DNA from: Mycolicibacterium baixiangningiae
GTDB taxonomy: Bacteria > Actinomycetota > Actinomycetes > Mycobacteriales > Mycobacteriaceae
DNA length: 64,000 nucleotides
Direction of reading: 5' to 3'
Assembly: GCF_016313185.1 (NCBI RefSeq)
Contig: NZ_CP066218.1
Span: 4,030,001 to 4,094,000 of the forward strand
The position numbers were made by a program, and so were the translations under genes. Positions 15,420 through 25,032 of this stretch are shown piece by piece; position 1 is the first letter of the stretch; each line of letters starts with the position of its first letter. Under the pieces are notes generated by a model. The model did no database searches. It saw only the letters and a list, made by a program, of their open reading frames with translations, and was not told the DNA's origin.

Positions 15420-16172
15420 ATGGGTTGGCCCGACTTCGGTCTGCTGCTCGCCGCCGGCATCCTGGGCGGCCTCACCGGCAGCATCGCCGGCCTGGCGTCG
15501 GTGGCCACCTATCCGGCGCTGCTCGTCGCCGGTCTGCCGCCGGTGGCGGCCAACGTCACGAACACCGTGTCCCTGGTGTTCAACGGCATCGGTTCGGTGC
15601 TGGGCTCGCAGCCCGAGTTGCGCGGGCAGGGCAGCTGGCTCCTGCGCATCGTCCCCGCCGCGGCACTCGGCGGTGTGGCGGGTGCCGCGCTGCTGTTGTC
15701 GACGCCGGCCGAGGGATTCGAGAAGGTGGTGCCGATCCTGCTGGGTGGTTCGGCGGCGTTGATCCTGCTGCCCCGCCGGTCCGCCCCGGCCCGCCCGCAC
15801 CGCCGCCCGCACGCGGGGGTGTGGGAATCTGTCGCGATCTTGGTCATCTGCGTCTACGGCGGCTACTTCGGCGCAGCGGCCGGTGTGCTGCTGCTGGCGC
15901 TGCTGCTCACCACGGGCAGCGATACGCTCGCGCACGCGAATGCGGGCAAGAACGTCGTCCTCGGGGTCGCCAACGGGGCGGCCGCGCTGGTCTTCGCGGT
16001 ATTCGCTCCGGTGCACTGGGTGGCGGTCATCCCGCTCGGCGCCGGCTGCCTGGTCGGGTCCCGCCTCGGGCCCGTGGTGGTCCGCCATGCGCCGGCGGGC
16101 CCGATGCGGGTCCTCATCGGCCTGGCCGGGCTGGCGCTGGCGGTCAAACTCGGGGTCGACGCCTACCGCTGA
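15420..16172 (+). CDS. TauE/SafE (TSUP) family membrane transporter
   Basis: A 250-residue integral membrane protein with about eight hydrophobic segments in two repeats. The first begins GLLLAAGILGGLTGSIAGLA and the second YGGYFGAAAGVLLLALLLTT, the glycine-rich repeated motif of TSUP proteins. NVTNTVSLVFNGIGS and NAGKNVVLGVANGAAALVFA are the paired helix-1/2 elements. Family members export sulfite or organosulfonates or move small carboxylates; the substrate is not predictable here. It is convergent with the kinase gene, 5 bp apart. Confidence 0.9.
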   Translation: MGWPDFGLLLAAGILGGLTGSIAGLASVATYPALLVAGLPPVAANVTNTVSLVFNGIGSVLGSQPELRGQGSWLLRIVPAAALGGVAGAALLLSTPAEGFEKVVPILLGGSAALILLPRRSAPARPHRRPHAGVWESVAILVICVYGGYFGAAAGVLLLALLLTTGSDTLAHANAGKNVVLGVANGAAALVFAVFAPVHWVAVIPLGAGCLVGSRLGPVVVRHAPAGPMRVLIGLAGLALAVKLGVDAYR

Positions 16173-16177
16173 GCGGT

Positions 16178-17242
16178 TCACATGAAGGGGTCGTCGCCCT
16201 TGGCGACGCGCATGCCGAGGTCGATGAGGTTGGTGGCAGAACTGTGCAGCCGCTCCCCGGCATCGCGGGTCGCCCGGCCCGCCAGGAACCGTGACCACGT
16301 CCCCTCGATCACGATCGCGAGTTTGAAGCAGGCCATCGCCAGATACCAGGGCAGCGCGGGCGTCTGCCGTCCCCCGGCGCCCAGGTAGGCGTCCAGCAGT
16401 TCGCGCCGGCTGGCCAGTCCGTCGAGGGCGGCCAGTTCGGACCCCGCGTTGATCGGATTCGGGTCGTGCGGCCAGCAGATCAGCATCCACCCGAGGTCCA
16501 GCAGCGGGTCACCGATGGTGCACATCTCCCAGTCGATGAACGCCGCGAGCTCGGGGGTCTCGCGGCGCAGCAGGACGTTGTTCAGATGGGCGTCGCCGTG
16601 CATGATGCCGGGCTCACCGTCAGCGGGCCGGTTGCTCTCCAGCCACTCGGCCAGCTGACTCACCCCGGACAGCGACTCCGGCGAGTAACGCTCGTGGCGG
16701 TAGCTCTCGAGCAACCGCAGGAACTGCGGAACCTGGCGCGCCAGAAAGGATCCCGGCCGTTTGATGGCGGCCAGCTCGCTGCCCTGCCACGGCACGTCGC
16801 CGAGTGCGGCAAGGCTCGCCGCGTACGACAGCCCCACCCGGTGGCGCATGTCGGGGTCGTGGCGGTACGCCTCGGCGACCTCGTTGCCCGGATTGAATCC
16901 GTCGACCTCCTCCATGAGGTAGAACACCACGCCGAGAACAGCGAGATCCTCACAGCCCGCGATGAAACCCGGGTGCGGCACCGGGCTCCCCGCCAGCGTG
17001 CGCAGCACCGCGATCTCGCGCTGCATCGTCTTGTCGCTCGTCGGGCGCGGATGGACGGGCGGGCGGCGCAACACCATCGGCCGCCCGTCGATGTGTACGC
17101 GGACGACGACGTTCTGCGTGCCCCCGGTCAGCGGTGCGACGTCGGTGACCTCCGACCCGAGACCCTCCTGCCGCGTCCACCGGGCCAGCGCGGTCACGTC
17201 GGCGTCGGTCAGGGTGGGGAGAATCTGCGCGGCGTCGGGCAT
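16178..17242 (-). CDS. Phosphotransferase family protein (APH-like, ACAD10/11 kinase type)
   Basis: A 354-residue kinase-fold protein. PLTGGTQNVVVRV is the glycine-rich loop. GIMHGDAHLNNVLL is the Brenner motif with the catalytic Asp. FIDWEMCTIGDPLLDLGW carries the metal-binding Asp. These features place it with the mycobacterial phosphotransferases related to the ACAD10/11 kinase domain, which phosphorylate hydroxyacyl substrates, not antibiotics. An in-frame GTG lies 6 bp upstream at 17248. It follows the methyltransferase gene by about 12 bp in the same operon. Confidence 0.88.
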   Translation of the reverse strand: MPDAAQILPTLTDADVTALARWTRQEGLGSEVTDVAPLTGGTQNVVVRVHIDGRPMVLRRPPVHPRPTSDKTMQREIAVLRTLAGSPVPHPGFIAGCEDLAVLGVVFYLMEEVDGFNPGNEVAEAYRHDPDMRHRVGLSYAASLAALGDVPWQGSELAAIKRPGSFLARQVPQFLRLLESYRHERYSPESLSGVSQLAEWLESNRPADGEPGIMHGDAHLNNVLLRRETPELAAFIDWEMCTIGDPLLDLGWMLICWPHDPNPINAGSELAALDGLASRRELLDAYLGAGGRQTPALPWYLAMACFKLAIVIEGTWSRFLAGRATRDAGERLHSSATNLIDLGMRVAKGDDPFM

Positions 17243-17254
17243 GCGCACATGGTG

Positions 17255-18082
17255 TCAGGCCTTGCGCGCCGTCAACAGCAGATACTCCCACTCCATCCGC
17301 GACGATTCGTCCATCAGATCGTCACCCAGCTGCGCGATGTCACGGTCCAGCTGGGAGACCCGGTCCACGTCGTCGGCGATATTGCGGTACGCCGCGATGG
17401 TCGGGCCGTAGACGGCCTTGAAGTAGTCCCGGAACTCGGCACCGTCGGCGAAGTGTGTCACCGGAAGGGTGCGGCGCTGGGCGACGACGTCGGTGACCCG
17501 GTCTCCGAAGAGGTCTCGCACGTGTTCCTCGCGTCCCCACAGCGGTGGCGGCGACGCGCCCTGCGGAGGGGGTGGCATATAGGGCTTCATCGTGGCGAAC
17601 AGCCGTCCGATGTGACCCTCGGGCGTCCAATTGATCAGGCCGATCGTCCCGCCAGGCCGGCACACCCTCAGCAGCTCGTCCGCCGCGCGTTGATGGTAGG
17701 GCGCGAACATCACCCCGATGCACGACATGACGGCGTCGAAGTCGTTGTCGCCGAATGGTAGTGAGTGTGCGTCGGCTTCCCGCCACTCGAGCTCGACGCC
17801 CTCCTTCTCGGCGACGGCGCGGCCGTGTTCCAACAGTTCCGGGGTGAGGTCGCTGGCCGTGACCGCGGCGCCTGTGCGGGCCGCCGGGATCGCGGCGTTG
17901 CCTGTTCCTGCGGCGACATCGAGCACCCGGTCACCGGTGCCGATGCCGAGGGCGTCGACCAGGACCGGTCCCAGCGGTGCGACGAGGTCCGCCGCCAGCT
18001 TGGGGTAGTCGCCCGATGCCCACATGGCCCGGTGTTTGGCGGCCAGTTGCCGGTCGTCGACCGTTGCGGTGTCGCTGCTCAT
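17255..18082 (-). CDS. SAM-dependent class I methyltransferase
   Basis: A 275-residue enzyme. VLDVAAGTGNAAIPAAR is motif I, VTASDLTPELL carries the acidic motif II, and ADAHSLPFGDNDFDAVMSCI and LRVCRPGGTIGLINW complete the Rossmann core. A helical C-terminal cap (residues 190-275) would recognise the acceptor, which is unknown. The ATG at 18082 is fixed by AAGGAGG 9 nt upstream. It is divergent from the HxlR regulator at 18208 and probably controlled by it. Confidence 0.9.
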   Translation of the reverse strand: MSSDTATVDDRQLAAKHRAMWASGDYPKLAADLVAPLGPVLVDALGIGTGDRVLDVAAGTGNAAIPAARTGAAVTASDLTPELLEHGRAVAEKEGVELEWREADAHSLPFGDNDFDAVMSCIGVMFAPYHQRAADELLRVCRPGGTIGLINWTPEGHIGRLFATMKPYMPPPPQGASPPPLWGREEHVRDLFGDRVTDVVAQRRTLPVTHFADGAEFRDYFKAVYGPTIAAYRNIADDVDRVSQLDRDIAQLGDDLMDESSRMEWEYLLLTARKA

Positions 18083-18207
18083 GATGGCGTCCTCCTTGCT
18101 CGGTGCCCTCATCGTCGCCCGCTGCCCAGGGCGATTCCAGTTCCAGATCTGTACTGGCGACGCGATCTGCGGGACGATGTCGGTGCGGTCGTCGAGGAGG
18201 TGCGCCG

Positions 18208-18882
18208 ATGTCGGGTTACGGCCAGTTCTGCCCTGTGGCCAAGGCGATGGAGCTACTGGACGAACGGTGGACGCTGCTCGTGGTGCGCGAATTGTTGCTC
18301 GGTAGTACACATTTCAACGAGTTGCGGCGTGGTGTGCCGAAGATGTCACCGGCCCTGCTGTCGAAGCGGCTCAAAGCGCTGACTCGCGCGGGGGTCGTGG
18401 AGCGCAGTGAAACCGACGGTCGCACAAGCTATTCGCTCACCGCGCGCGGACAGGATCTCGCCGCGGTCGTCGAGGCGCTCGGCACGTGGGGGGTGCGCTG
18501 GATCGGGGAGCTCGGCGACGAGGACCTGGACCCGCACCTGCTCATGTGGGATATGCGCAGAACCATTCCGACATCCGTGTGGCCTGCCGCCCGCACCACG
18601 CTGGCGTTCCGCCTCGACGGTGTCGAAGCGCGGGCCGCACGGTGGTGGCTGGTGGTCGCCGACGGACGGGCCGACGTCTGCGACTTCGACCCCGGTTACG
18701 ACGTGGCCGCCACTGTCCATACCAGTCTGCGGACATTGACCGCGGTCTGGCGCGGCGACGTCAGCTGGCAACGCGCGCTACTCGACGGCAGCGTGACGGT
18801 GTCCGGTCCGGCGCAGACCCGCCGGGCGGTGCCCACCTGGGTCGGCCAGGGATCGCTGGCGGCGGCGCCCCGGCCCGCCTGA
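18208..18882 (+). CDS. HxlR family regulator with C-terminal sterol-carrier-like domain
   Basis: A 224-residue protein. Residues 1-95 are an HxlR winged helix (CPVAKAMELLDERWTLLVVR, ELRRGVPKMSPALLSKRLKA, GVVERSETDGRTSYSLT). Residues 130-215 resemble an SCP2-like ligand domain (TLAFRLDGVEARAARWWLVV, DPGYDVAATVHTSLRTL). This fusion is common in actinobacteria and may sense a hydrophobic ligand. The ATG follows AGGAGG. It is divergent from the methyltransferase/kinase operon, its likely target. Confidence 0.88.
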   Translation: MSGYGQFCPVAKAMELLDERWTLLVVRELLLGSTHFNELRRGVPKMSPALLSKRLKALTRAGVVERSETDGRTSYSLTARGQDLAAVVEALGTWGVRWIGELGDEDLDPHLLMWDMRRTIPTSVWPAARTTLAFRLDGVEARAARWWLVVADGRADVCDFDPGYDVAATVHTSLRTLTAVWRGDVSWQRALLDGSVTVSGPAQTRRAVPTWVGQGSLAAAPRPA

Positions 18883-18900
18883 GTTCAGGGGAGACCCGAT

Positions 18901-19188
18901 TCACGGTTCCCGGGGAAACTCGACTTCGGTCGCGGTCGTCACGCGTTGCGCCGGAAGCCCGGCACAGTCGCACGTCCGGGTGACCGCACCCTCCGAGGTC
19001 GCCGTGAACACACCGAAGACCACTTCGTCGGTGGGCACCGCCAGCATCGTCAGCAGCTGAACGCGGCATCCGCGCGTCGACATCGACGTCGCGCAGTCGT
19101 TGAGCCGTGCTGCGGTTTCGTCGAGTGCCTGTTCGGTGAGGACAGCCTGGTACCACTCGACGAGATAACAGGGCACACCGACGCTCAT
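18901..19188 (-). CDS. Small conserved actinobacterial protein, unknown function
   Basis: A 95-residue protein whose composition looks genuinely coding: PCYLVEWYQAVLTEQALDET, LLTMLAVPTDEVVFGVFTAT, TCDCAGLPAQRVTTATEVEF. The pattern (an E-W-Y near the start, PTDEVVFGVF in the middle and AGxPAxR at the end) recalls small ferredoxin-like actinobacterial proteins that I cannot name. It follows the large LuxR gene by 48 bp on the same strand and may be co-transcribed. No function is assigned. Confidence 0.65.
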   Translation of the reverse strand: MSVGVPCYLVEWYQAVLTEQALDETAARLNDCATSMSTRGCRVQLLTMLAVPTDEVVFGVFTATSEGAVTRTCDCAGLPAQRVTTATEVEFPREP

Positions 19189-19236
19189 CGACCCGACGCT
19201 AGCGCGGTAGGCGTACCGAAGAAATCGGGCGATCCC

Positions 19237-21999
19237 CTATCTCCCGGCCTGACCCATGTAGCGGCCGAGTTCGGCGCGCGAATGGATGCCCAGCTTGGAA
19301 TACACCCGGGACAGGTTGGCCTCCACGGTCTTTGGACTGATGAACATCGCCATCGCGATGTTGCGGTTGGTCATCCCGGATGCGGCGAGCTCCGCCACCC
19401 GCTGCTCGGACGGGGTGAGCACCGCGGTTCGGTGCGGGCCGACGTTCGCGCGGCCGAGCTCCGCGCGCACCCGGACGGCCCACAGCGGTGTGCCCAACCG
19501 CTCGAACGTCTCGAGTGCGCTGCGCAGCGTGGCCGCGGCCGCGTCTTTGCGCCGTTGGCGGCGTTGCAGCTGACCGAGCAGGAGCTGGGTGCGTGCACAT
19601 TCGAACGGCATCGGCAGCCGCTCGTGTTCGACCATCGCCTGCTCGGCGGCGGCCACGGCGGCCGTGACGTCACCGCCTGCGGCCGACACCATCGCCCGGC
19701 ACCGCGCCCCGATCGCCAGCATCCAGGGCCGGTCGAGCCGGCGGCCGTGGTGTTCGAGCGCCGCCACGAGCGGTTCCGCGGAACCGGGCCTGCCGAGGTT
19801 GACCATCGCTTCGACGGCATCGGGTACGCACCATGCGGCGATGATCTCGCAGGTATTCGGCGCCGCCCGCAGTCTGACCAACATCGGTTCGAGCGCGCTG
19901 AGCGCGGCGTCGTAGTTTCCCAGTGACACCTCGAGGAAACCCAGCGCGTTGGTCGGCCACTCGCCCAGCCGGTCCGAACCGCAGCGCAGGGAGGCCGCCT
20001 GCGCGGAAGCGACGGCCGCGCGGGCCTCCTCCGCCCGGCCGAGGTAGGCCGTGAGCAACGCCCGGTTCGTCAGCGCGACCGACAGCGGGACGTCGCCGCC
20101 CAGCTGCTGTGCGAGCTCCACCGTGTCCTCGACGATCAGAGCGGCTTCGGAGAAGTTGCCGAGCCAGATCGCGTTCAGGGCCGCGTGGTAGGCGACGAAC
20201 ATCAGGTCGCCTTCGTCACCGTGTTCGATGCAGCGTTTTCGCAGGGCGGTCAGCTCTTGATGGGCGCGGTCGAGTTCGCCCAGCATCGACCGGAGCACGG
20301 CATGGTGGGCGCTCGGGCGCAGCGCCATCGGGATGTTCGCCGCAGGGTCTTCCAGTTCGAGTGCACGGCGCAGACCCGTTTCGTCCACGCCGTCGCCCTG
20401 CAGGAAACCGACCATGGCGCGATTACTCAACGCCTGGCCGAGAAGCGTTGTGAGACCGAATGTTTCGGCGTTCAACACCGCCTCGTCCGCACGCTGGCGC
20501 GCCGCGTCGACGTGGCCGGCGTTGAAGAGGGCGAACGACAGGGTGACCAGCATCGACACCAGCACCGCGGGATGGCCCGCAGCCTCGGGGAGTGCATGCT
20601 GGAGCAGGTCGGCCGCCTCCGGGAAGCTGTCGTCGAGCAGCCGGACGTAACCGAGCAGCGTCGCCGCCTCGGCGCGCAGACCGCCCGGCTCGAGCTGCGC
20701 CATCGTCTCTTCCAGCAGCGCCTGCGCCCGCGCGGGGTCGCCGGCGTTGAAGTGGTGCCGTGCCGACAGGATGCGACGTTGCGGGGAGTCGCCGCCGAGA
20801 CCGATTGCCAGGTCGATCAATTCGGCCGCGGCCGCCGGCGCACCCCGCATCCGGGCGCTCTCGGCGGCCTCGTCGAGTGCGCCAAGCGTGGACGGGTCAC
20901 CCGTCACCGCCCCCAGGGCCAGATGCCGGGCTTTGAGTTCGGGTTCGTCGACGATGCGCGCGAGGCGCCGGTGAGTCGCCCTGCGCCTGGCCGAGGCGGC
21001 ACCGGTGTACACCGCCCGGCCCAGCATCGGATGGGTGAAGCGGACGTGGTGGCCTTCCAGCCCGACTATCCCCTTGCCCTCCGCCACCTCGAGGATGCTC
21101 GCGGCGTCGTCGACCGCCCTGTCACAGGCGCGGGCGACGAGCTCCACCGTCGGGCGTGCGACACACGCCGCCGCCAGCAACACCTCCTGCAGGTCGGGGT
21201 CCAGCGCGCCGACCCGCTTGCGGACCACTTCCGCGAGCGTTCCCGACAGCGGCACGTCGGACAACGTCGCGGAATCCCCCAGGGAGCGGGCCAGCTCAAG
21301 GGCGTACAAGGGGTTGCCGTCCGAGAGTTTGTGGATGCGCACCATCATCGGCCGCGAATATGTCCGGCCGAGGCGTTGCGCCAGGATCGTGTGCAGTGCG
21401 CCGACGCTGAACGGCTGCAGGGGCATCCGCCGGACGTCGTCGGGTCCCGGCATGCGCACGAGCGCTTCGGTGGTGTCGTTTCGCGGGTCGGTGCGCACGG
21501 TGCAGAGCAGGCCGACCGCTCCGGACAGCCGCGGGGACGCGAAGGACAGCGCCGCGGCGCTCGAGGTGTCGAGCCACTGCAGGTCGTCTACGGCGATCAG
21601 CACGGGGGAATCCGCAGCCACGATCTCGACCGCCGACAGGAAGCCCGCGGCGACGGCGCGGGGGTCGCTGGCGATCTCGGGGGCGTCCAACAGCAACGCG
21701 CCGTAGAGCCCTTTGCGTTGCGGTTCGGGCAACGCCGAATACACCGACACGTCCACGTCGCGCAGCAGGTCGGCGAGGGAGGCGTAGGCCAGCACGGATT
21801 CGGTGGCCGAGGCGCGGGCCGTCAGCACCCGCAGGCCCCGGCGGCGTGCCTGCGCGACGGCCGAGAGCCACACGGTGGTCTTGCCGATGCCCGCCTCACC
21901 CTCGAACATCAGCGCCGTCGGGCGCCGGGTCAGCGCATCCAGGAAGTCGGCAACAGCGGCCGACTCCGGGGCACGCATCGCATCAGCGGAGTTCGGCAC
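19237..21999 (-). CDS. Large ATP-binding LuxR family (LAL) regulator
   Basis: A 920-residue LAL-type activator. The STAND/AAA-like ATPase has Walker A GEAGIGKTT at about residues 34-42 and Walker B VLIAVDDLQWLD at about 131-142. The centre (residues 380-820) is alpha-helical and TPR-like. The C-terminal LuxR helix-turn-helix reads LTPSEQRVAELAASGMTNRN followed by IAMAMFISPKTVEANLSRVY. LAL proteins activate transcription after ligand or ATP binding. Its target is unknown; the neighbouring SDR at 22090 is on the same strand upstream. The start is GTG at 21999. Confidence 0.93.
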   Translation of the reverse strand: MPNSADAMRAPESAAVADFLDALTRRPTALMFEGEAGIGKTTVWLSAVAQARRRGLRVLTARASATESVLAYASLADLLRDVDVSVYSALPEPQRKGLYGALLLDAPEIASDPRAVAAGFLSAVEIVAADSPVLIAVDDLQWLDTSSAAALSFASPRLSGAVGLLCTVRTDPRNDTTEALVRMPGPDDVRRMPLQPFSVGALHTILAQRLGRTYSRPMMVRIHKLSDGNPLYALELARSLGDSATLSDVPLSGTLAEVVRKRVGALDPDLQEVLLAAACVARPTVELVARACDRAVDDAASILEVAEGKGIVGLEGHHVRFTHPMLGRAVYTGAASARRRATHRRLARIVDEPELKARHLALGAVTGDPSTLGALDEAAESARMRGAPAAAAELIDLAIGLGGDSPQRRILSARHHFNAGDPARAQALLEETMAQLEPGGLRAEAATLLGYVRLLDDSFPEAADLLQHALPEAAGHPAVLVSMLVTLSFALFNAGHVDAARQRADEAVLNAETFGLTTLLGQALSNRAMVGFLQGDGVDETGLRRALELEDPAANIPMALRPSAHHAVLRSMLGELDRAHQELTALRKRCIEHGDEGDLMFVAYHAALNAIWLGNFSEAALIVEDTVELAQQLGGDVPLSVALTNRALLTAYLGRAEEARAAVASAQAASLRCGSDRLGEWPTNALGFLEVSLGNYDAALSALEPMLVRLRAAPNTCEIIAAWCVPDAVEAMVNLGRPGSAEPLVAALEHHGRRLDRPWMLAIGARCRAMVSAAGGDVTAAVAAAEQAMVEHERLPMPFECARTQLLLGQLQRRQRRKDAAAATLRSALETFERLGTPLWAVRVRAELGRANVGPHRTAVLTPSEQRVAELAASGMTNRNIAMAMFISPKTVEANLSRVYSKLGIHSRAELGRYMGQAGR

Positions 22000-22089
22000 C
22001 GTCCAAGGATTACAGCTATCTCCCGGATCGGCAGCGTATCGCCGTGTGATCTCGGTGAAGGCGGTCGCGACCGCCGCGACCGCGCCCGG

Positions 22090-22848
22090 TTACTTGGGGG
22101 CGAACCGCTGCCCCGCGTCGAGCCGGATGCACTGCCCGTTGAGCATCGCGTTCTCGACGATCGCGACGGCGAGCTTGGCGTACTCGTCGGGCCGGCCGAG
22201 CCGTTTGGGGAACGCGGCGTCCTTGGTCAGCTGCGCGGCGAACTCGTCGGGGATGCCCTCGGTCAACCCGGTGGCGAACAGACTCGGTGCGATCGCGAGC
22301 ACGCGGATACCGAGGCTGCCCAGGTCGCGTGCCATGGTCAGGCACATTCCGGCGATCGCCGCCTTGGACGCGGTGTAAGCCACCTGTCCGATCTGACCTT
22401 CGAATGCGGCGATCGACGAGGTGTTGATGATGACGCCGCGCTCGTCGTCCTCGGGCTCGTTCTTGCTCATGTGCTCGGCGGCCAGCCTGCTGATGTTGAA
22501 GGTGCCGACGGTGTTGAGGTCCTGCACCTGCCGGAAGACGTCGAGATCGTGCGGGCCGTTCTTGGACAGCGTCCGCATGGCCGAACCGCCGCCGGCCGTG
22601 GTGACGGCGACATGCAGGCCGCCGAGGGCCTCGACGGCCTGGGCCAGCACCTGCTCGGTGCCGGCGAAATCCATCACGTCGACGGGATAGAAGGTCGCGC
22701 CGAGTTCCTCGGCCACCTCCTGGCCCTTCGACTGCGGTCGGTCGAGCACTGCGACGGTGGCGCCACGCTTGGTCAGCGCGGCGGCGGTGGCGCGGCCGAA
22801 GCCGGAGGCACCCCCGACGATGACGGCCTTCTTGCCCTCGATCTCCAT
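22090..22848 (-). CDS. SDR, 3-hydroxyacyl-CoA dehydrogenase type II-like
   Basis: A 252-residue SDR resembling HSD17B10-type 3-hydroxyacyl-CoA dehydrogenases. It has VGGASGFG, VLDRPQSKG after strand 2 (Asp implies NAD), TTAGGGS, NTSSIAAFEGQIGQ with the catalytic Ser, then YTASK. A FPKRLGRPDEYAKLAVAIVE lid precedes the ending CIRLDAGQRF. It probably oxidises a 3-hydroxyacyl-CoA or hydroxysteroid. It is divergent from the sulfite-oxidase-like gene. AAGGGAG lies 5-6 nt upstream of the ATG. Confidence 0.9.
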   Translation of the reverse strand: MEIEGKKAVIVGGASGFGRATAAALTKRGATVAVLDRPQSKGQEVAEELGATFYPVDVMDFAGTEQVLAQAVEALGGLHVAVTTAGGGSAMRTLSKNGPHDLDVFRQVQDLNTVGTFNISRLAAEHMSKNEPEDDERGVIINTSSIAAFEGQIGQVAYTASKAAIAGMCLTMARDLGSLGIRVLAIAPSLFATGLTEGIPDEFAAQLTKDAAFPKRLGRPDEYAKLAVAIVENAMLNGQCIRLDAGQRFAPK

Positions 22849-22934
22849 CTAGCTCCCTTTCCACTTTGAGGTCGGACTGTAAAGGAACCTAGCCGACGTC
22901 AGTGTTCGGTAAGGCTTTCGGGTGCGTGACTGAC

Positions 22935-22940
22935 TACCTT
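22935..22940 (+). promoter_or_regulatory. -10 box (TACCTT) of the sulfite-oxidase-like gene
   Basis: TACCTT with 7 nt to the ATG at 22948 and no ribosome binding site, so a leaderless transcript is likely. This favours 22948 over the in-frame TTG at 22939. Confidence 0.5.
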
Positions 22941-22947
22941 GGCGAGC

Positions 22948-24495
22948 ATGGCCGGCCTTCCGCGCACCACCCGCCCGTGGTGCGGAATCGCCGCCGCGGC
23001 GGTCGCGGTGGGCGTCACCGAGTTGGTGGCTGTGCTGTTCGGTCCACAGGCCGACGCTCGCACCGCCGTGGGTTCCGCGGTCATCGACGAGACACCCGGC
23101 CCGGTCAAGGAATGGGCGATCACGACGTTCGGCATGGCCGACAAGCTGGTGCTGTCCGTGCTGGTGCTCGCGGTGATCGCCGTTCTCGCCGCCGCCGGCG
23201 CCGCGCTGCAGACCCGGCGGTTTCCGGTGGGCAGCGCCGTCATCGTGGCCGGCGGGGTCCTCGGATGTGCCGCAGTGCTGTCGCGGTCCGGTGCCGGTGT
23301 GCCAGACACCATCCCGACGGTCGTGGGCACCGCATGTGGTGTGGCGGTGCTGCAATTCCTCCTGTCGGGACGGCTCACGGACACCGCCGAACCGGCGCCC
23401 GAAGACGGTGTCGACCGGGGGCGGCGGCTCTCGCTGGTCACGTTGGGCGTGCTCGTCGCCGGTGGTGTCGCGGGAGTGGCCGGCGCCGCCCTCTCCCGGC
23501 GGGCCGCCTCGGTCTCCGGAGACCGTACGGCGTTCGCGCTGCCGCGGGTCGAGGTGCCCGCGCGGGCCATCCCGACGGCGGTGCAGCCCCCCGGGGTGGC
23601 ATTGCCGTCGTTCATCACGCCCACCGCCGACTTCTACCGGATCGACACGGCGCTGAGCGTGCCGCAAGTCAGCCGCGAAGAGTGGCAGTTGCGCGTACAC
23701 GGCATGGTCGACCGCGAGATCACCTACCGCTTCGCCGATCTCGAGCGCTTCGAGGTGGTGGAGAAGGTCGTGACGCTGACCTGCGTGTCGAACCCGGTGG
23801 GTGGAGAACTCATCTCGAACGCCACGTGGACCGGATACCGGGTGCGGGACCTGTTGGCGGAGGCGGGTATCCACCCGGACGCCGACATGGTGCTGTCCAC
23901 GTCCCACGACGGCTTCACCGCGGGCACGCCGGTCGAGGCGCTGACCGATGCGCGCGATGCGCTGCTGGCGATCGGGATGAACGGCGAACCGCTGCCGACC
24001 GAACACGGCTACCCGGCCCGCCTCGTGGTCCCCGGCCTCTACGGCTACGTGTCGGCCACCAAGTGGCTCGTCGACCTGAAACTCACCCGGTTCGACCGGG
24101 CGCAGGCGTACTGGACGAAGCTGGGCTGGTCCGAGCGCGGGCCGATCAAGACGGAGTCGCGAATCGACGTGCCGCGTAGCGGTGCCGACGTCGCCTCCGG
24201 CCCGGTCAGCTTCGGCGGGGTGGCGTGGGCGCAGGACCGTGGGGTGCGCGCCGTCGAGGTCCGCATCGACCCTCCCGGGGGTCAGGGCGATTGGCGGCCC
24301 GCCACGTTGGGGGCGGGATATTCGAACGACACCTGGCGCCTGTGGACGGTTGACTGGGAGGCCCGCGACCGCGGTCTGCACACCATCACGGTGCGGGCCA
24401 CCGACAACACCGGTGCGGTCCAGACAGCCGACCGCGCCGATCCGGTGCCCGACGGCGCGACCGGTTGGCACAGCATCGTCTTCAACGTCACCTAG
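22948..24495 (+). CDS. Membrane-anchored molybdopterin-dependent oxidoreductase (sulfite oxidase fold)
   Basis: A 515-residue protein. The first 170 residues have about four or five hydrophobic segments. Residues from about 230 form a sulfite-oxidase-type molybdopterin domain: WQLRVHGMVDREITY, the Mo-ligand Cys in VVTLTCVSNPVGG, WTGYRVRDLLAEAG, and EHGYPARLVVPGLYGY then ATKWLVDLKL. A C-terminal dimerisation-like beta domain (VEVRIDPPGGQGDW, TITVRATDNTG) ends it. The catalytic domain is probably extracytoplasmic. The electron acceptor and substrate are unknown. Mycobacterial homologues such as Rv0218 have the same layout, as I recall. Confidence 0.88.
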   Translation: MAGLPRTTRPWCGIAAAAVAVGVTELVAVLFGPQADARTAVGSAVIDETPGPVKEWAITTFGMADKLVLSVLVLAVIAVLAAAGAALQTRRFPVGSAVIVAGGVLGCAAVLSRSGAGVPDTIPTVVGTACGVAVLQFLLSGRLTDTAEPAPEDGVDRGRRLSLVTLGVLVAGGVAGVAGAALSRRAASVSGDRTAFALPRVEVPARAIPTAVQPPGVALPSFITPTADFYRIDTALSVPQVSREEWQLRVHGMVDREITYRFADLERFEVVEKVVTLTCVSNPVGGELISNATWTGYRVRDLLAEAGIHPDADMVLSTSHDGFTAGTPVEALTDARDALLAIGMNGEPLPTEHGYPARLVVPGLYGYVSATKWLVDLKLTRFDRAQAYWTKLGWSERGPIKTESRIDVPRSGADVASGPVSFGGVAWAQDRGVRAVEVRIDPPGGQGDWRPATLGAGYSNDTWRLWTVDWEARDRGLHTITVRATDNTGAVQTADRADPVPDGATGWHSIVFNVT

Positions 24496-24623
24496 GCCCG
24501 CGACACAGCGCGTCTGCCCCGCGACAGGCCGCCGCGGCACCGCGGTCCGCGTACGCTCGCGCCCGTCGACCGCGACGAAAAACGGTGGCTCGATCGATCG
24601 CGGCTGCATTAGATTCACCGGCC

Positions 24624-24989
24624 ATGACCACCCCGGCCGAGCATTGGCGCACGGTGCTGCGCTCCGCACTGCTCGCCGCGCGTAAGCAGCGCGACGCCGT
24701 CCGCACCGCGGCGCTGCGGTCGGCGCTCGCCGCCGTCGACAACGCCGAAACGCCGGCTGACACCGCTGGACACCAACCCGTCAGCGGCGCGATCGCCGGC
24801 AGTGTCGCGGGCCTCGGCGCCACCGAGGCGGCCCGCCGGGTGCTGACCGACAACGAGATCCGGTCTCTGCTGCGGGCGGAGGTCGACGAACGGCTCAGCG
24901 CCGCTGCCGAAGTGGACGCCGGGGGTTTCGGCGAGCGTGCGGAGGCTCTGCGCGAAGAGGCCGCGGTGCTCACCGAGCTGCTCGGCTGA
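24624..24989 (+). CDS. YqeY/GatB-like small helical protein
   Basis: A 121-residue helical protein. [20 protein letters not shown] with [15 protein letters not shown] resembles the YqeY N-terminal region. [20 protein letters not shown] and [12 protein letters not shown] resemble its tRNA-amidotransferase-like tail. It is shorter than typical YqeY (about 150 aa) and carries a low-complexity middle ([18 protein letters not shown]). The ATG follows TAGATT by 8 nt, suggesting little or no 5' UTR. It ends 43 bp before ligB. Function is unknown. Confidence 0.7.
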   Translation: MTTPAEHWRTVLRSALLAARKQRDAVRTAALRSALAAVDNAETPADTAGHQPVSGAIAGSVAGLGATEAARRVLTDNEIRSLLRAEVDERLSAAAEVDAGGFGERAEALREEAAVLTELLG

Positions 24990-25032
24990 CGTCCCTCGCG
25001 GCGTTGTCACCCTCGCGTGCCATCCTCGTCAT

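Noticed and set aside
22878..22896. Operator-like GACTGTAA upstream of the 22848 SDR
   Set aside because: Only one half-site matches; the second half is unrelated.
24182..24685. Plus-strand frame overlapping the sulfite-oxidase-like gene
   Set aside because: Shadow of the Mo-enzyme frame, Arg/Pro-rich.
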